From NCBI GenBank assembly GCA_963693315.1, contig OY856186.1, positions 286,828,930 to 286,892,929 of the forward strand: 64,000 bases of DNA, in the 5' to 3' direction. Source of the stretch: Diogma glabrata (taxonomy: Eukaryota > Arthropoda > Insecta > Diptera > Cylindrotomidae). Both the position numbers and the translations under genes were made by a program. Positions 10,319-21,110 of the stretch are shown piece by piece. The notes beneath the pieces were generated by a model. The model had not been told where the DNA came from. It was given only the letters and a program-made list of their open reading frames with translations, and searched no databases. Position 1 is the first letter of the stretch. Each line of letters begins with the position of its first letter.

Positions 10319-11775
10319 TATCCTACGCTTTTTCAAAAACAATTGTTTCTATCCTTGGTCCAAATGATCAAAGGATAGAACAATTGTTCCATTAAAATAA
10401 AATTTGCTGTGTTGCAAATTACAACGTTCTCTTAAATTATTCTAAGATTCTTTCAAAACATCTAAAAAATTTTCCTAATCTATCCCGTTCATTCATAAAT
10501 TATCTTTTCGGCTTATTTCTTTTTAAATATAAGGCAATGACTTTGAAATTATATAATAATAAAATTATGTTTACTTTTTTTTTACATACTAATTTTTTTA
10601 TAAACATAATTAACTTCAAATAAACTGATATTGGAAACTTCTATTAGTTTTTTATTATTTCTTTTCTTAATATGTACTTACTTAACATTGTTTTGTTTTT
10701 ATAGTATCATTTTCAGTTTGGAATTTATAATTGTTTACTATGACGTTTAAAACAAAATATTAACATTGACCTTGTTATGGTTTTTTATCGTAAAATATGT
10801 TTGATCTAATTGAAACTAAATGAATCATATGTTATAGAATGTTTATTTTACAGATATTTTGACCTTGCGAAGGTTTAAAATTAAATGCAAAATTCTGCTC
10901 CGAATACTTAAATTTTCTAGGGAGTCTTCTGTTTGTTTAGTTCTATTGAAAATTTATCAGTGAATTCGTTGGGAAGCTTAGAATCTAGCTTCATCTGATT
11001 AGTTTTAATAACCTGGCCCTTGGCCACAACTTATTCATCTTCAAAATTCAAACAAAAAATTTCTATAATTCTATCCGATATATTATAATCCATTTATTAA
11101 CCATTTTAGCAAACAACGCTTTTTTGGAAATTCTTATCTTAATCTACTTGTTTATTCCATCTATATCATTTACTATTATTAGATCTAGACTATTTTCCCT
11201 AATTCTAAATATTTAAAAATGATCACTTAAAATACAAATTATTTCTCTTAAATGTAACAAATTTATTATAGTAGACAAAAAACTTTTTCTTTTCTTTTAA
11301 TAATTTCTTATATTTTCCCGTGAACTGACTACTACTTCCTGACATTTTTTTTTTCTTATAACTTTTCTATAACTTTCTCTGTACTTGTATTATTTTCTGC
11401 ACTTTCTGCAATGATTCATTACGTATGTTTTCCCGTGAACTGACTGACATATTTTCTCGTACATTTTTCTCGTATATTTTCTAAACAATTTAAATCCTTG
11501 ACTCGGTTTTAAATTTCTCAGTTTTTCTTAAAATTATATTTTTAACATACTTTCTTTTTAATGTTAACCTTTAGAAAGGTTACAAATCAATCTCTTAAAT
11601 CTCAATAACAAAAACTAAACGTAAAAATACTTGCAGATCATAATCTATAAATGATTTCTTAAACAACGCACATAACTTTAATTGAATATATTATCTTAAA
11701 AGTTTCCAACCACCAACGTTTTCTTTAAATTTTAAGCTTAACATAGAATAATACATTATAAAAATTTGAAAAATC

Positions 11776-13725
11776 TTAAGATACTAATAATAAATTTATC
11801 TTTTGTACGGACAAACCCTGTTCCTTCCCGAAAATACTTAAATCATTTCTTATGAATATTTTTAATAATGATTGCATACCCTTTTCAACATTCCGCGATA
11901 ATTTTTCGTGTAAATTTAAATATAAAATTGGTTTAAAAACGTTTGCCTCGATAAAAATATTTTTCAAACTTCTCCATTTTAAATAACCAACAAATGTTAT
12001 AGAAAATTTTTTGCCGACACCTTTAACCCAATTCATTGTCTGAAACAGAAGGCTATTAATATACTTATAGTCAATCGATACACGTGATTGATAAATCTGC
12101 TGGTTTGAGTATTTTTTACAATTATGTGTATTACTGAAAACTAATAGGAATACATATGATAGAAATGTAAAAATTTGCGTTAATAATTTTCGGATAAAAA
12201 CTGGCTTATTTCTTAAAACTGTCTTAATTTTCATTTTACTTCTGCTGCTATTTTGATTGCTTAAATTGGTAATAGAGGTTTTGTTTAAATCCATATAAAT
12301 AGAACTCACATCTCTCGTTTTATCCTTGCATTTCATTGAACTGATTTTCTGCGTTAAAATGTTTTTTACGCTTCTTTTCAATTTAAACTTTTGAGATTTT
12401 TCACTGGTTTTGTGATTAATCAATTTTTCTGTTAATAAAATTTTCTCTAATTTTACAGTTCTTTGTTTTATCTCATAATATTTTAATCGGATATCATCTG
12501 CTGCTGATTTATGTGAAAGATTCTTTGGAACAGTTGATTCCTTTGGTGAGTTTAAATCATGCAAAAAGCTTGACTTTTCAAGGTGAACAACAATACGCCT
12601 ACAACCTTCGACGTCATTTGGATTTTTAATAAATTCTACCTGTTTTGGTAACGCGAATTTCTGGTTTGACTTGTCAATAATTTGGTTTAATTTTCTATCT
12701 TCGATTACTTTATCTTTTACATGATTTTCAAAATTTTTAGATTTCAGATTTTCGTTCTTATGCGATTCCACTGTAGATTTGAGGTTTTTAATCATTTGGT
12801 TTTTATCTAATAAATGTTTATTTAAAATCCCAACTGTTTGTTTGGCTATGGAATTCTCAAGTTCTAAGTCTCTAATTTTTATTGAATGATTATTAACTGT
12901 TAACTCTGATTCAGTAAAACGTTCGTTTAAATTTCTGAAACTTTCTTGAAGCTCGCTAAATTGAATTTTTAACTGTTCGTATTCCAAACTTTTGTGTTGT
13001 AGACTACCGTTTACTGCATTTAATTCTTCTGTAAAAATTATGTTCTGTGATTTTATTATTTCCGTTTCCCTGGATAGTGTTGCAGTTAAAGCTTCACTTT
13101 CTTCTAAGTCTAAGTTTGCCACTGCTAAATCATCTTCTAGCTCTTTCGAATAATGTTCAAATTGCTCAATACGGTTTTGTAAATCTGAATTTTCTTTTTT
13201 AAGATCTTGTACAGATACAACCTTATCTCTAATTTCTTGTTCTAAACTATTGATTTCAAATAAATTACGGTCCTCACTGGTGATTGTTTTATCCATTTCT
13301 AAATCTAAATTTTTCCCTGTTTCTAAAACTTTTTCATACGAGTAAATATTATCTTCTTGAGATAATTGGTCTAAACAGTCTGAATTGCTTGATTCCCGAT
13401 GTTTTGAGATGCATTCTTGGGTGATATGAGTTAAAATAATTTGATTTGGAAAAACCATTGGGCAATTATACCGATCACAAAGAAATTTTGATAATTCCGC
13501 GAATGTTTCGAAAGGTTGCATATCGTTTAAGATTAGAAAAATATTTCCGCGAAATCGGTTTACTATAAAACGCATAAAAAATGGTTTCAATATTTCCGTA
13601 AGACTATCGTACAAGATAAAACTTTCACTTAAAAAATTCTGAAGCTCATTAATTAAATCTGGAGATTCATTTTCCATAAAGAATGGAATGTTAAAAATTT
13701 GTTTCATTAGTTCAATTTTATCCAT
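11776..13725 (-). CDS. gag: Gag-like coiled-coil protein of the LTR element, 649 aa
   Basis: The only long ORF of the LTR unit, starting at ATG 13725 and uninterrupted to a stop at 11776. Residues ~1-100 have the pattern of a retrotransposon capsid N-terminal region: a helix (LINELQNFLSESF), then FIVNRFRGNIFLIL, then FAELSKFLCDRY. This resembles the [KR]xRGxA...W..LK..L..R[FY] core of Gag proteins. Residues ~140-345 are a long, Glu/Lys/Leu/Asn-rich coiled coil (heptad-like LEQEIRD, LKKENSDLQNRIEQF). A basic, Ser/Asn-rich linker follows. A ~19-residue hydrophobic segment (LLTQIFTFLSYVFLLVFSN) then looks like a membrane helix, and about 110 further residues end in LLLVS. There is no CCHC knuckle, protease or RT. 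In known families Gag assembles the particle; a coiled coil plus a membrane segment is unusual for one. That it packages its own RNA while using another element's pol is inference. Confidence 0.65.
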   Translation of the reverse strand: MDKIELMKQIFNIPFFMENESPDLINELQNFLSESFILYDSLTEILKPFFMRFIVNRFRGNIFLILNDMQPFETFAELSKFLCDRYNCPMVFPNQIILTHITQECISKHRESSNSDCLDQLSQEDNIYSYEKVLETGKNLDLEMDKTITSEDRNLFEINSLEQEIRDKVVSVQDLKKENSDLQNRIEQFEHYSKELEDDLAVANLDLEESEALTATLSRETEIIKSQNIIFTEELNAVNGSLQHKSLEYEQLKIQFSELQESFRNLNERFTESELTVNNHSIKIRDLELENSIAKQTVGILNKHLLDKNQMIKNLKSTVESHKNENLKSKNFENHVKDKVIEDRKLNQIIDKSNQKFALPKQVEFIKNPNDVEGCRRIVVHLEKSSFLHDLNSPKESTVPKNLSHKSAADDIRLKYYEIKQRTVKLEKILLTEKLINHKTSEKSQKFKLKRSVKNILTQKISSMKCKDKTRDVSSIYMDLNKTSITNLSNQNSSRSKMKIKTVLRNKPVFIRKLLTQIFTFLSYVFLLVFSNTHNCKKYSNQQIYQSRVSIDYKYINSLLFQTMNWVKGVGKKFSITFVGYLKWRSLKNIFIEANVFKPILYLNLHEKLSRNVEKGMQSLLKIFIRNDLSIFGKEQGLSVQKINLLLVS

Positions 13726-14240
13726 TTTATATAAAATAAAATTATCGATTTACTCGTTGTTAGTGGAAACTATTGATAATATTGGCTCTAGTGCAAACTA
13801 TTTAAAAACTTATTTTTAGCTTATTTCTATAGGTAAATGTTTCACAATTTAATAAATTTATTAAACCTGACTCACCCGATACTCTGTTTCTTGAAGTAAT
13901 TTCTTGAAGTGTTATTTCTCTCTTATGTTCTATTCTGATTGGGGAAACTCTTGCTGAACTTCTGGATTATATTGTTGAGTGATTGCTGAATTGCTATTGA
14001 TGTGTTGCGAAGTTGATATAATTCCCAATATTAACTTTGTGTGTGTAACTTGGACCTTTCAGGATGTTTGATTTGTTCTCAATCCGCTAAAGCGGTCGCT
14101 GCCCTTACTCTGACCGAGTAGGTGTACTAAACTGCTGAAATACGGTACCGTCTCGTCCGTATTTATCAGGAACAATTTTATTTCTAATTTTGTTGAAAGC
14201 AATCGCCAAATTTAGTTTTTAAGGCTTTACTAAATTTTCC

Positions 14241-14270
14241 TTGTATTTCAAAATTTATTTTGAAATACAA
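14241..14270. repeat. Near-perfect 14-bp-arm hairpin next to the right LTR
   Basis: TTGTATTTCAAAAT is followed, after two bases, by its complement ATTTTGAAATACAA. It lies one base from the LTR edge, where a primer-binding site would be expected in the minus orientation. Confidence 0.6.
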
Positions 14271-14271
14271 A

Positions 14272-15031
14272 TGTTATATCCCTATATCCTTGGTGCTAGG
14301 ATATAAATATATATGTATTTACCAACTGTTATGACCCTTTTATCTAGGATTAATAATTGCAACACCAACACTGTTATTTTTAAAACCTTTAATTAACTTG
14401 TGTTCCTTTTTTTTCTTACAGTAATACCCTTTGATATTAATAATAATTTTATATTGTTAAATTCTTATCCTTGTGATAACTGTGTGTGTTAGATTTATTT
14501 AATTTAAAACACTTTAATTTAGAAATTCAAGTTCACCCCTTGAAATCTTTTAATAATTTTTCTTTGTTACACTACTCTTCTTTTCAATTTAAACTTTGCT
14601 AAAACATTTACGCTACTTTAATTTCCTGACTAATTAATTTAAACATTAACTAACTCACTGATTAACTGTCTTCTTTTGTTCACTGCCAAAATACTACTCT
14701 TCTTTTAATATAACTAATAATTCAATCAAATTAATTATTATTTGGAGAGGAATGTTGTAAACCGTTTATTTTCCGTTATAATAAAAAAAACCAACCAATT
14801 AAAATTTATAAAAACAATTAAACATAAATGACCTAATTTAGAGGATTTCCCAATACAAAAATAAGTTCGTTCACACAATTTTTATATTTATTTTTTAAAT
14901 ATAAAAATTATGCGAATCTGCACTTTTTACTTTAAATATTTTGCATTGTGAAATCAGACAAATTTTAGTTAAGCCAAATTAAGTTTCGAAATATTACTTT
15001 AAATTTAATTCGTTTCAAAAGGTTTACAACA
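14272..15031 (-). repeat. Right LTR of the Gag-only element
   Basis: 760 bp, almost identical to 9572-10318 apart from a small insertion near its start and a few substitutions (GGAGAGGAA instead of GGAGGGGAA before the nested TGTTGTAAACC at 14751). For the minus-strand ORF this is the 5' LTR and would carry the promoter. Confidence 0.75.
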
Positions 15032-15048
15032 ACAGATCAATATATACA

Positions 15049-17379
15049 TTTTTTTTTTTTTTTTTTAATAAAATGTGTTATGTAATAGGGTTTAGAATAT
15101 GTGTCACAACAACACATAAATACCTTTTAAGACCTAGGTCTAGACCTGGGTCCCACAACAACTGGCGTTCTGAGGTGTAGATTAACGCTTTTTTTAAACA
15201 TCTGTGGGTTGAAGCCACCTGAGACTAAGTGTTCCGGCAAACTATTCCATTTGTACGCAGTTCGGACAAAGAAGTCTCTCTGCGATCTGCCAGTATGACA
15301 GCGCGGGATCTTTACCGTTTCACTGGTTGCGGCAGCCGATTGCCGAGTGGAACGGGGGTAAGAATAAGTTTGAGGCATGATGCCGCTGATTTCATCTGAG
15401 CACTGCTGATGACGATATTTGTAAAAAACAACGAGGTCAGCAACAGTGCGACGATGTTGTAGGGAATCAAGTTTTGATGTCAAAGTTCGATCACCTACAA
15501 TTCGTATAGCTCGCTTTTGAACAGAGTCCAAGAGGGCCAAGATGGAAACAGAGGCAGCACCCCAAACTTGACAGCAGTACTCCATACAGGGACGAATATA
15601 GGACTTATAAACATGGAGCAATTGGTATGGAGTGTAAAATTTTTTGCATCTATTTAGGAGGCCGAGTTTTTTAGACGCGCTTTTTGCCATCGCCATTACA
15701 TGATCGTTCCAGAGTAGGTCATTTGAAACTGTGACACCCAATAAACGAATGTTTTTACATTCACCTATTGGTTCATCACACATACTAAATAAAATATCTT
15801 TGGGGAACTCGGTCTTTAATCTGGAAACAATCAACAGCTGTGTTTTGGTGGAGTTGAAATTGACAAGGTTTTGGTGACCCCAGTCGGCGACTTTATCCAG
15901 GTCTTTGTTCACGTTTATGGCAGCGTCTCTCCGGGCAGGATTAATTCGTTCGTGCATTTTACCTTTTGAAGGAAGGGGCTCGAACGACTTGTGCAGAGTA
16001 CTATCATCTGCAAAACTATTTATTGGGTTGCTGGTGATTTTCAACAATTCGTTGATATAAATCAAAAATAGGGTTGGGGACAATACTGAGCCTTGGGGTA
16101 CACCAGCGTTAATTAGTTTAGACTCAGAAGAATATCCGTCTAAGGTTACCGAAATGTATCGGTCGGATAGAAAATTTTGAATCAGCTTCACAACATTGGG
16201 ATGAAAACCGTACGCAACGAGCTTGTTGATTAAGTTTGCATGCCAGACTCGATCGAATGCCTTGGAGATGTCTAAAGCGATAACGTATGTTTCACCACCT
16301 TTATCAAGTATGCTGTTCCAACAATGCGCTACATAGTTTAATAGATCGGTAGTTGATCTTTTGTTTCGAAAACCGTATTGGCTGTCGGATATTAAATGAT
16401 TTTCTTCCAGAAATTTTGAAATATGTGTATTAATATAATGCTCATAGACTTTGGATAGGACCGATAGTAAAGCTATTGGCCTATAATTTGAGATATCGGA
16501 TTTTGGTCCCTTTTTGGGGACGGGCTGGACATTGGCCAACTTCCAGCACGAGGGAAATATACCAGATTTGTAGGATTGGTAGAATATTTTAGTTAAAGTT
16601 GGTGCAAGTTCTTTGGAAAAGGTTTTTAAAATAATGGGTGGAATATTGTCCATTCCTGATGCTTTGTTGATGTTTAACCCCTTTAAAAGTTTAGCGACTA
16701 TTTTGGGTTTGAAGTGAAGTTCATTCATATTAACTCCTGAAGACTGGATTTGGGGTATTTCTTTAGGAGTTTCCAAAACAGTGGAGTTCAGAGCAAAGCG
16801 TTCAGCGAACAAGTTAGCTTTTCTTGCGGGATCATTGACGATTAAATCACCATCAATAATAGGGGGAATAGAAAATTTTGTACCAGAATTTAAAGAATTA
16901 ATGGCACTGTAGAAACTCTTGTCAGAAACAGACATAGACGTAAGTTTTGAGGCTTTCGCTCTGTCAATTTCGGACTTTTCGTTTGAGATAATCTGATTAG
17001 ATATTTTGTTGGCCTTTAGATATTGGGATCGATTAGTGGGAGTTTTGTTATGAATCCAAATATTAAATGATCTACGTTTGTTTCTAAGTGCCGTTTTGGC
17101 AGCTTTCGAATACAAATATTTTTGTTTGGGTTTTACTATGGAGAAAGGGACAAATTTATTGATAGCAAATTGGATGGTTTCTGTAAAGTTTTGAGCAGAA
17201 ACATTTACATTGTCAGTGTAAAAACAATGACGGTCGAAAGGGAAACCATGGAAAAAATTTTGAAGACCACTCTTATCCATTTTTGAGTAGTGAAATATTT
17301 TACGGGGTTTGGGAGCTGTAGTTTTAAGTAAATCAGTTTTGATAACTGATGAGATTAAATAATGATCAGAATTTCCATG
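15049..17379 (-). mobile_element. Jockey-like non-LTR retrotransposon, 5'-truncated (family A, best copy)
   Basis: The element reads right to left and ends in a poly(A) tail (T run 15049-15066 on the plus strand), with a short 3' UTR (15067-15126) containing GTGTTGTTGTGACACATAT. The 5' end is truncated inside the endonuclease at 17379. The flanks carry an imperfect target duplication: ACAGATCaATaTA at 15032 and ACAGATCtATgTA at 17380. The intact relative at 43.2 kb lacks the insertion at the matching place. The copies at 27469 and 47783 belong to the same family. Confidence 0.85.
15127..17379 (-). CDS. Jockey-like endonuclease end plus reverse transcriptase
   Basis: Open frame of 751 codons; the first ATG is 17280, but the frame is open back to the truncation point. 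Residues ~1-12 (GNSDHYLIS) are the C-terminal SDH motif of an AP endonuclease. A ~200-residue linker follows, then the RT: PVPKKG and NYRPIALLS, QYGFRNKRSTTDLL, LDISKAFDRVWH (first catalytic Asp), AGVPQGSVLSPTLF, the FADDS catalytic pair (16000-16014), and LGVTVSNDLLW. The C-terminal region is typical of insect Jockey (YIRPCMEYCCQVWG, LDSVQKRAIRIVG, RRDFFVRTAYKWNSLP). It would nick and reverse-transcribe its RNA at the target site, but most of the endonuclease and any ORF1 are missing. The RT itself shows no stop or frameshift, so it is young. Confidence 0.9.
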   Translation of the reverse strand, partial: HGNSDHYLISSVIKTDLLKTTAPKPRKIFHYSKMDKSGLQNFFHGFPFDRHCFYTDNVNVSAQNFTETIQFAINKFVPFSIVKPKQKYLYSKAAKTALRNKRRSFNIWIHNKTPTNRSQYLKANKISNQIISNEKSEIDRAKASKLTSMSVSDKSFYSAINSLNSGTKFSIPPIIDGDLIVNDPARKANLFAERFALNSTVLETPKEIPQIQSSGVNMNELHFKPKIVAKLLKGLNINKASGMDNIPPIILKTFSKELAPTLTKIFYQSYKSGIFPSCWKLANVQPVPKKGPKSDISNYRPIALLSVLSKVYEHYINTHISKFLEENHLISDSQYGFRNKRSTTDLLNYVAHCWNSILDKGGETYVIALDISKAFDRVWHANLINKLVAYGFHPNVVKLIQNFLSDRYISVTLDGYSSESKLINAGVPQGSVLSPTLFLIYINELLKITSNPINSFADDSTLHKSFEPLPSKGKMHERINPARRDAAINVNKDLDKVADWGHQNLVNFNSTKTQLLIVSRLKTEFPKDILFSMCDEPIGECKNIRLLGVTVSNDLLWNDHVMAMAKSASKKLGLLNRCKKFYTPYQLLHVYKSYIRPCMEYCCQVWGAASVSILALLDSVQKRAIRIVGDRTLTSKLDSLQHRRTVADLVVFYKYRHQQCSDEISGIMPQTYSYPRSTRQSAAATSETVKIPRCHTGRSQRDFFVRTAYKWNSLPEHLVSGGFNPQMFKKSVNLHLRTPVVVGPRSRPRS

Positions 17380-17694
17380 ACAGATCTATGTAGTTCCTAA
17401 ATACTATGAAGTGAAGACAAAAATCTGTCTCCACTGAATGAGAACAAACATGCAAAACCTCATGTTTTCCATATCATTCGGTAAACTAACAAATGTTAGC
17501 AAATGTTGTTCGTGCTCATATTTCGTGTCTTCACTAAACAAATCTATGTTTGCAAACGTTAAGGCTGAAATTCACATAAAACAGAAACAGAACTCCATAC
17601 AAGTTTTACAGAACAGAATTTTTGCTGTCAAGTTTGTATGAAATTCTGTTTCTGTTGTATGTGAATGCTTGGCTTTAGCAAGCGTTCGACGCGG
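17380..17694 (-). mobile_element. Right half of the split inverted-repeat element
   Basis: Resumes the match to the reverse complement of 42989-43215: TAGTTCCTAAAT, AAGACAAAAATCTGTCTCCA, CATGTTTTCCATATCAT. It ends in CGCGGTTAGTCG next to the minisatellite. Positions 17555-17665 carry a local insertion with an imperfect hairpin around AACAGAAAC/GTTTCTGTT. Confidence 0.6.
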
Positions 17695-17978
17695 TTAGTC
17701 GATATTTTTGCGCGTGTGATTTTAGGATGTGATATTTTTCCCGTATGATTTTAGGATGTGATATTTTTTCGCGTGTGATTTTAGGATGTGATATTTTTTC
17801 GCTTGTGATTTTAGGATTTGATATTTTCTCGCGTGTGATTTTAGGATGTGATATTTTCGTGATGAGATATATTTTTGTGATGTGATATTTTCGTATAGTG
17901 TGATTTTTTCGCTGTGATATTTTTGACCTGATATTATTTCGTGTGGGATTTTTTCGTGTGATATTTTATCGGGACACC
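17695..17978 (-). repeat. ~30-bp minisatellite, locus 3, with cap
   Basis: About eight units of GTGATTTTAGGATGTGATATTTTTTCGC. At the right edge the units become irregular and finish in a cap, the reverse complement of GGTGTCCCGATAAAATATCA. The same cap starts the array at 42736. The small open frame over this array is an artefact of the periodicity. Confidence 0.8.
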
Positions 17979-17989
17979 AACTCAATTAG

Positions 17990-18757
17990 CAACTACAACG
18001 AAAATTTCAAATTTTTGAATTAAGATTTTTAATGGCAAATATTTTTAGTCGAAGTTGTGTCAACAAAAACGACATAAAAAGCGTAAGCAAAATTATTTGG
18101 AAAATGAGGCACTACAGCAAATAGGGGTCATCGCACTGAACACACTAATAGGTGGGAACATTCTTTTGTTCAGAAAAGGGTTTTCCACTTTTTACCTTAT
18201 TTATCAACCGTAATTTGTCTTGACACCATGACTAACCATTTAAAGAAAAAGAAAAATTGAATTTGAATTAAGATTTGAACTTATCTTCTTTAAAGAGATT
18301 CTTCCACGAGACGATTTACGTCACCGTTTTTACATAAAATTATTCACAAACAAAGTAGTATTTACGTAGTATTTGTTGATTTTACAAATCAACATGCCAT
18401 TGAACCGACCCTTACACTTATCAGGGATTATTTACTCCAATTGAGTACATTTCAAAACGCATTTCTGTTATTTGAATATGTTTTGATTCAAAAATTAATT
18501 CCTTAGGAAAATAAAATCGTACTTTTGAAGTTCGCCATCATAAAAAATTCTAATTTTTGAAAAATTAAACTCAAAAATTTCATATAAAATAAGTAAAATG
18601 TAATTTTGTTTATTAAGCCTAATTTGACCCCTTATTTGACCTATTTTGACCTTCTAAACAAAAAAAAATTCATAGGAATCGGTAAACTAATTAGTAGTAT
18701 CGAATGCATTTCTCTCGAAAATAAAAACTAACGCTTGTCTGTAATTTTAGTATGTTT
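17990..18757. other. AT-rich DNA, nothing recognised
   Basis: No gene or repeat boundary seen between the minisatellite cap and the foldback element at 18758. Confidence 0.4.
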
Positions 18758-20099
18758 CCCATACAAGGTTGGACAACTGGTCCAGTAATGGTCTATTAAT
18801 GGCATGGCACCCAGTAACGCAGCAATGGAGGAGTATAATTGTACTGGAGGATGACATCGGACAATAAATAACTGCCATTCCTGGGCCTGATAAAAAAGCA
18901 GCAATGGTCCATACAAGGTTGCACAGTTGGCCCAGTAACGGACCAATAATGATCACCAGTATTGCAGCAATGTCAGAGTACTGGCCGCCATGACTGGGCC
19001 ATTCAAAAAAATTTAAATTATTATCATAGGCAAATTTAAATAAATTAAATACAAAAAATTTAATGATTTAAAATAAAACAAAAAAGTCTAATGAAAAAAA
19101 TTTAAACGTTATACCAACCTAAAACCTAATCAATATTATCATCGTCTTGGAGCCGAGAAGCGATAACTAAACTTTGGGTGAAAATTTTTGAAATATATAT
19201 TTCTAAAATGGATTTTGCTCTAGTGAATTTTAACCAAATGACACAGATCGGCCAATTCATGGTTGTAGTACTGGCCCAATAACAATAGCCAATTAATGTG
19301 AAACATTAACGGGCCATTAATTGATCATTCAAAGTAAACTGCACTGGCTATTTTCTATAAACGGTAGATTGACCGATTCATGGTTACAGCAATGGCCCAA
19401 TAACAATATTCAAGTATAATATTTACCATTCATGAGCCAGTGCTTGGCCATTCACAGGTAACTATATACTAGCTTTTTTCTGTAAACCATAGATTGGCCT
19501 ATGAATGGTTCTAGTACTGGCCCAATAACAATAGCCAATTACTGTTAACCATTAATGGACCCGTGCTTGGCCGTATGCCAGTGTCTGGCAAACCCTGCTT
19601 GGGTTTGAGTAAGTAATAAATCTTTAAAACATAAAAGATGAAAGAAAACAAAATAGTACATTATGATGCTAGGACGTAAAGCTAAAGATTTTGGACGTAT
19701 GTGGAGTTTGCAAATTATTAACTATTTTTTATTCGCCGCTAGCAAAATATTTTTAAAAAAATTGTTTATTCTAAATCAAGTTATAATTTTGCATAAATTT
19801 TGAAATGAAAATATGTTAAACAAGTAACCTTTGACAAAATATTTGTTACTTTTTTTAAAATAATTGTATAATTATGACAACATTTTTAATTGGATTGTGA
19901 CAATAACAATAATTTTAATTGGATTGTGAGATTTTGAATTTAAAGGTTGCTTTAATAAACATTTGTATTTTTTATAGAATTTAAACATATACAAATGTTT
20001 TTTACTTTCTTGGACGTAACTATGACAACAAAATATATAGTTAAAAAGTGACACTTTATAGCCGCAAATCACAGGAATAAAGTACCACTTTAATATGTA

Positions 20100-21110
20100 G
20101 GGTCATTCCAAAGTGACTAACGTAACATTTATACCAAAATTCACAACTTTGTTTACTTATAACTAAAATTTTAAAGATTATTTTAAGCACTTATTGACTT
20201 TTTAAAATGTAAATCAAGTTTATTTATCTACATCAGAAAGTTTTTTTATTTAAATTAAAATTTTTAGATATTTTTTAAATAAAAATTTAAATGTGACTAC
20301 CGTAACATTTTTTATACCATTAAATTAACACCTAAATTATGAGCCAAAATTCTCTAAATGTTGAAAATGTACATAAAATTTATTGATAAATTTCTTCAAT
20401 GCAATTAATGTATTTTTTAAAAAAGCCAATAACTTTTTAAAAAATATGATAGTTTTTCATAAATTGATTCTTTTGAATAAAATGATGTGTGACTGACGTA
20501 ACATAAAAGAATTCATGTATATAGAATGCTTACCTCATTTATTTGGCAAGAAAAGCAGTCCAATTCAGACACTCCAAACTTAAGCTTTCAAAAAATAAAA
20601 AGTCTTAAACAATTCAGTTTATTATATCTGTACCTCAGAGGTAAACTATCGTAACTGATATTCGGAAAATTTTACAGAGAAGCGCTTATAAATTATTACA
20701 TAGCAAACTGTGTTACCATGAATTTTCCTCTAACATAAATTTTAATATAGAATTAGTTTCCACTACCTAGCTGTGTAAATCGGACACTTTGCCACTCAAA
20801 AATGCAATTAAAAAGATTCCGAAAAAAAGAATTAAAAATTTTCCGAATATCAGTTACGATAGTTTACCTCTGAGGTACAGATATTTGTGCTATGCTAAAT
20901 TCTTTTTATATATATTTTATCTCGTATATTAAGCCTTTTTCACAACCATGCGCTTAATTGCATTCTAAACAAGAATACCAGATTGTAATTTTCTAAGTTG
21001 TTGCCATATCTTAAAGTAAAATATATGAAAAATAAAATGATAGGTCACAGTTACAGTTTTGTGAAGAAAAAAAATTTAGCTTGAAGGTTGACTTTAAAAT
21101 GGAATGACCC
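20100..21110. mobile_element. TIR element GGGTCATTCC, TSD TGTA, nested
   Basis: 1,011 bp between GGGTCATTCC and GGAATGACCC, flanked by TGTA on both sides (20096-20099 and 21111-21114). The flank resembles the inverted relative at 46430-46600, which reads straight through the target site (CGCCTACATATTAAAG) and so serves as an empty site. Inside, the phrase GTGACTnnCGTAACAT occurs three times (20115, 20293, 20489). No ORF of transposase size. Class not recognised. Confidence 0.65.
20624..20884. repeat. Perfect 50-bp inverted repeat
   Basis: Positions 20624-20673 are the exact complement of 20835-20884. The arms begin ATATCTGTACCTCAGAGG, and 161 bp lie between them. It sits inside the GGGTCATTCC element, either as part of its structure or as a further nested MITE. 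Confidence 0.85.

Larger units (their letters stand above)
9572..15031 (-). mobile_element. LTR retrotransposon, apparently Gag-only (TSD ACAG)
   Basis: Two near-identical ~750-bp direct repeats (9572-10318 and 14272-15031) both start TGTTATATCC and end GGTTTACAACA. The unit is flanked by the 4-bp duplication ACAG (9568-9571 and 15032-15035). The 3.95-kb interior holds a single long ORF (minus strand, 649 aa) and no protease, RT, RNase H or integrase sequence on either strand. Removing the unit joins the left flank to the target duplication of the neighbouring Jockey copy. The LTRs differ by a handful of substitutions and small indels, mostly in the first 40 bp, so insertion was recent. No clear tRNA primer site is visible next to either LTR. 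Orientation is taken from the ORF. Interpretation: a non-autonomous element that keeps Gag but borrows pol functions. Confidence 0.75.

Noticed and set aside
17722..17985. 87-codon minus-strand frame rich in HAKKYHILKS-like repeats
   Set aside because: It is the translation of the 30-bp minisatellite, whose unit length is a multiple of three; not a gene.
18728..18956. Overlapping minus-strand frames at the foldback tip
   Set aside because: They come from the subrepeats of the inverted arm; the mirrored arm keeps no matching frame.
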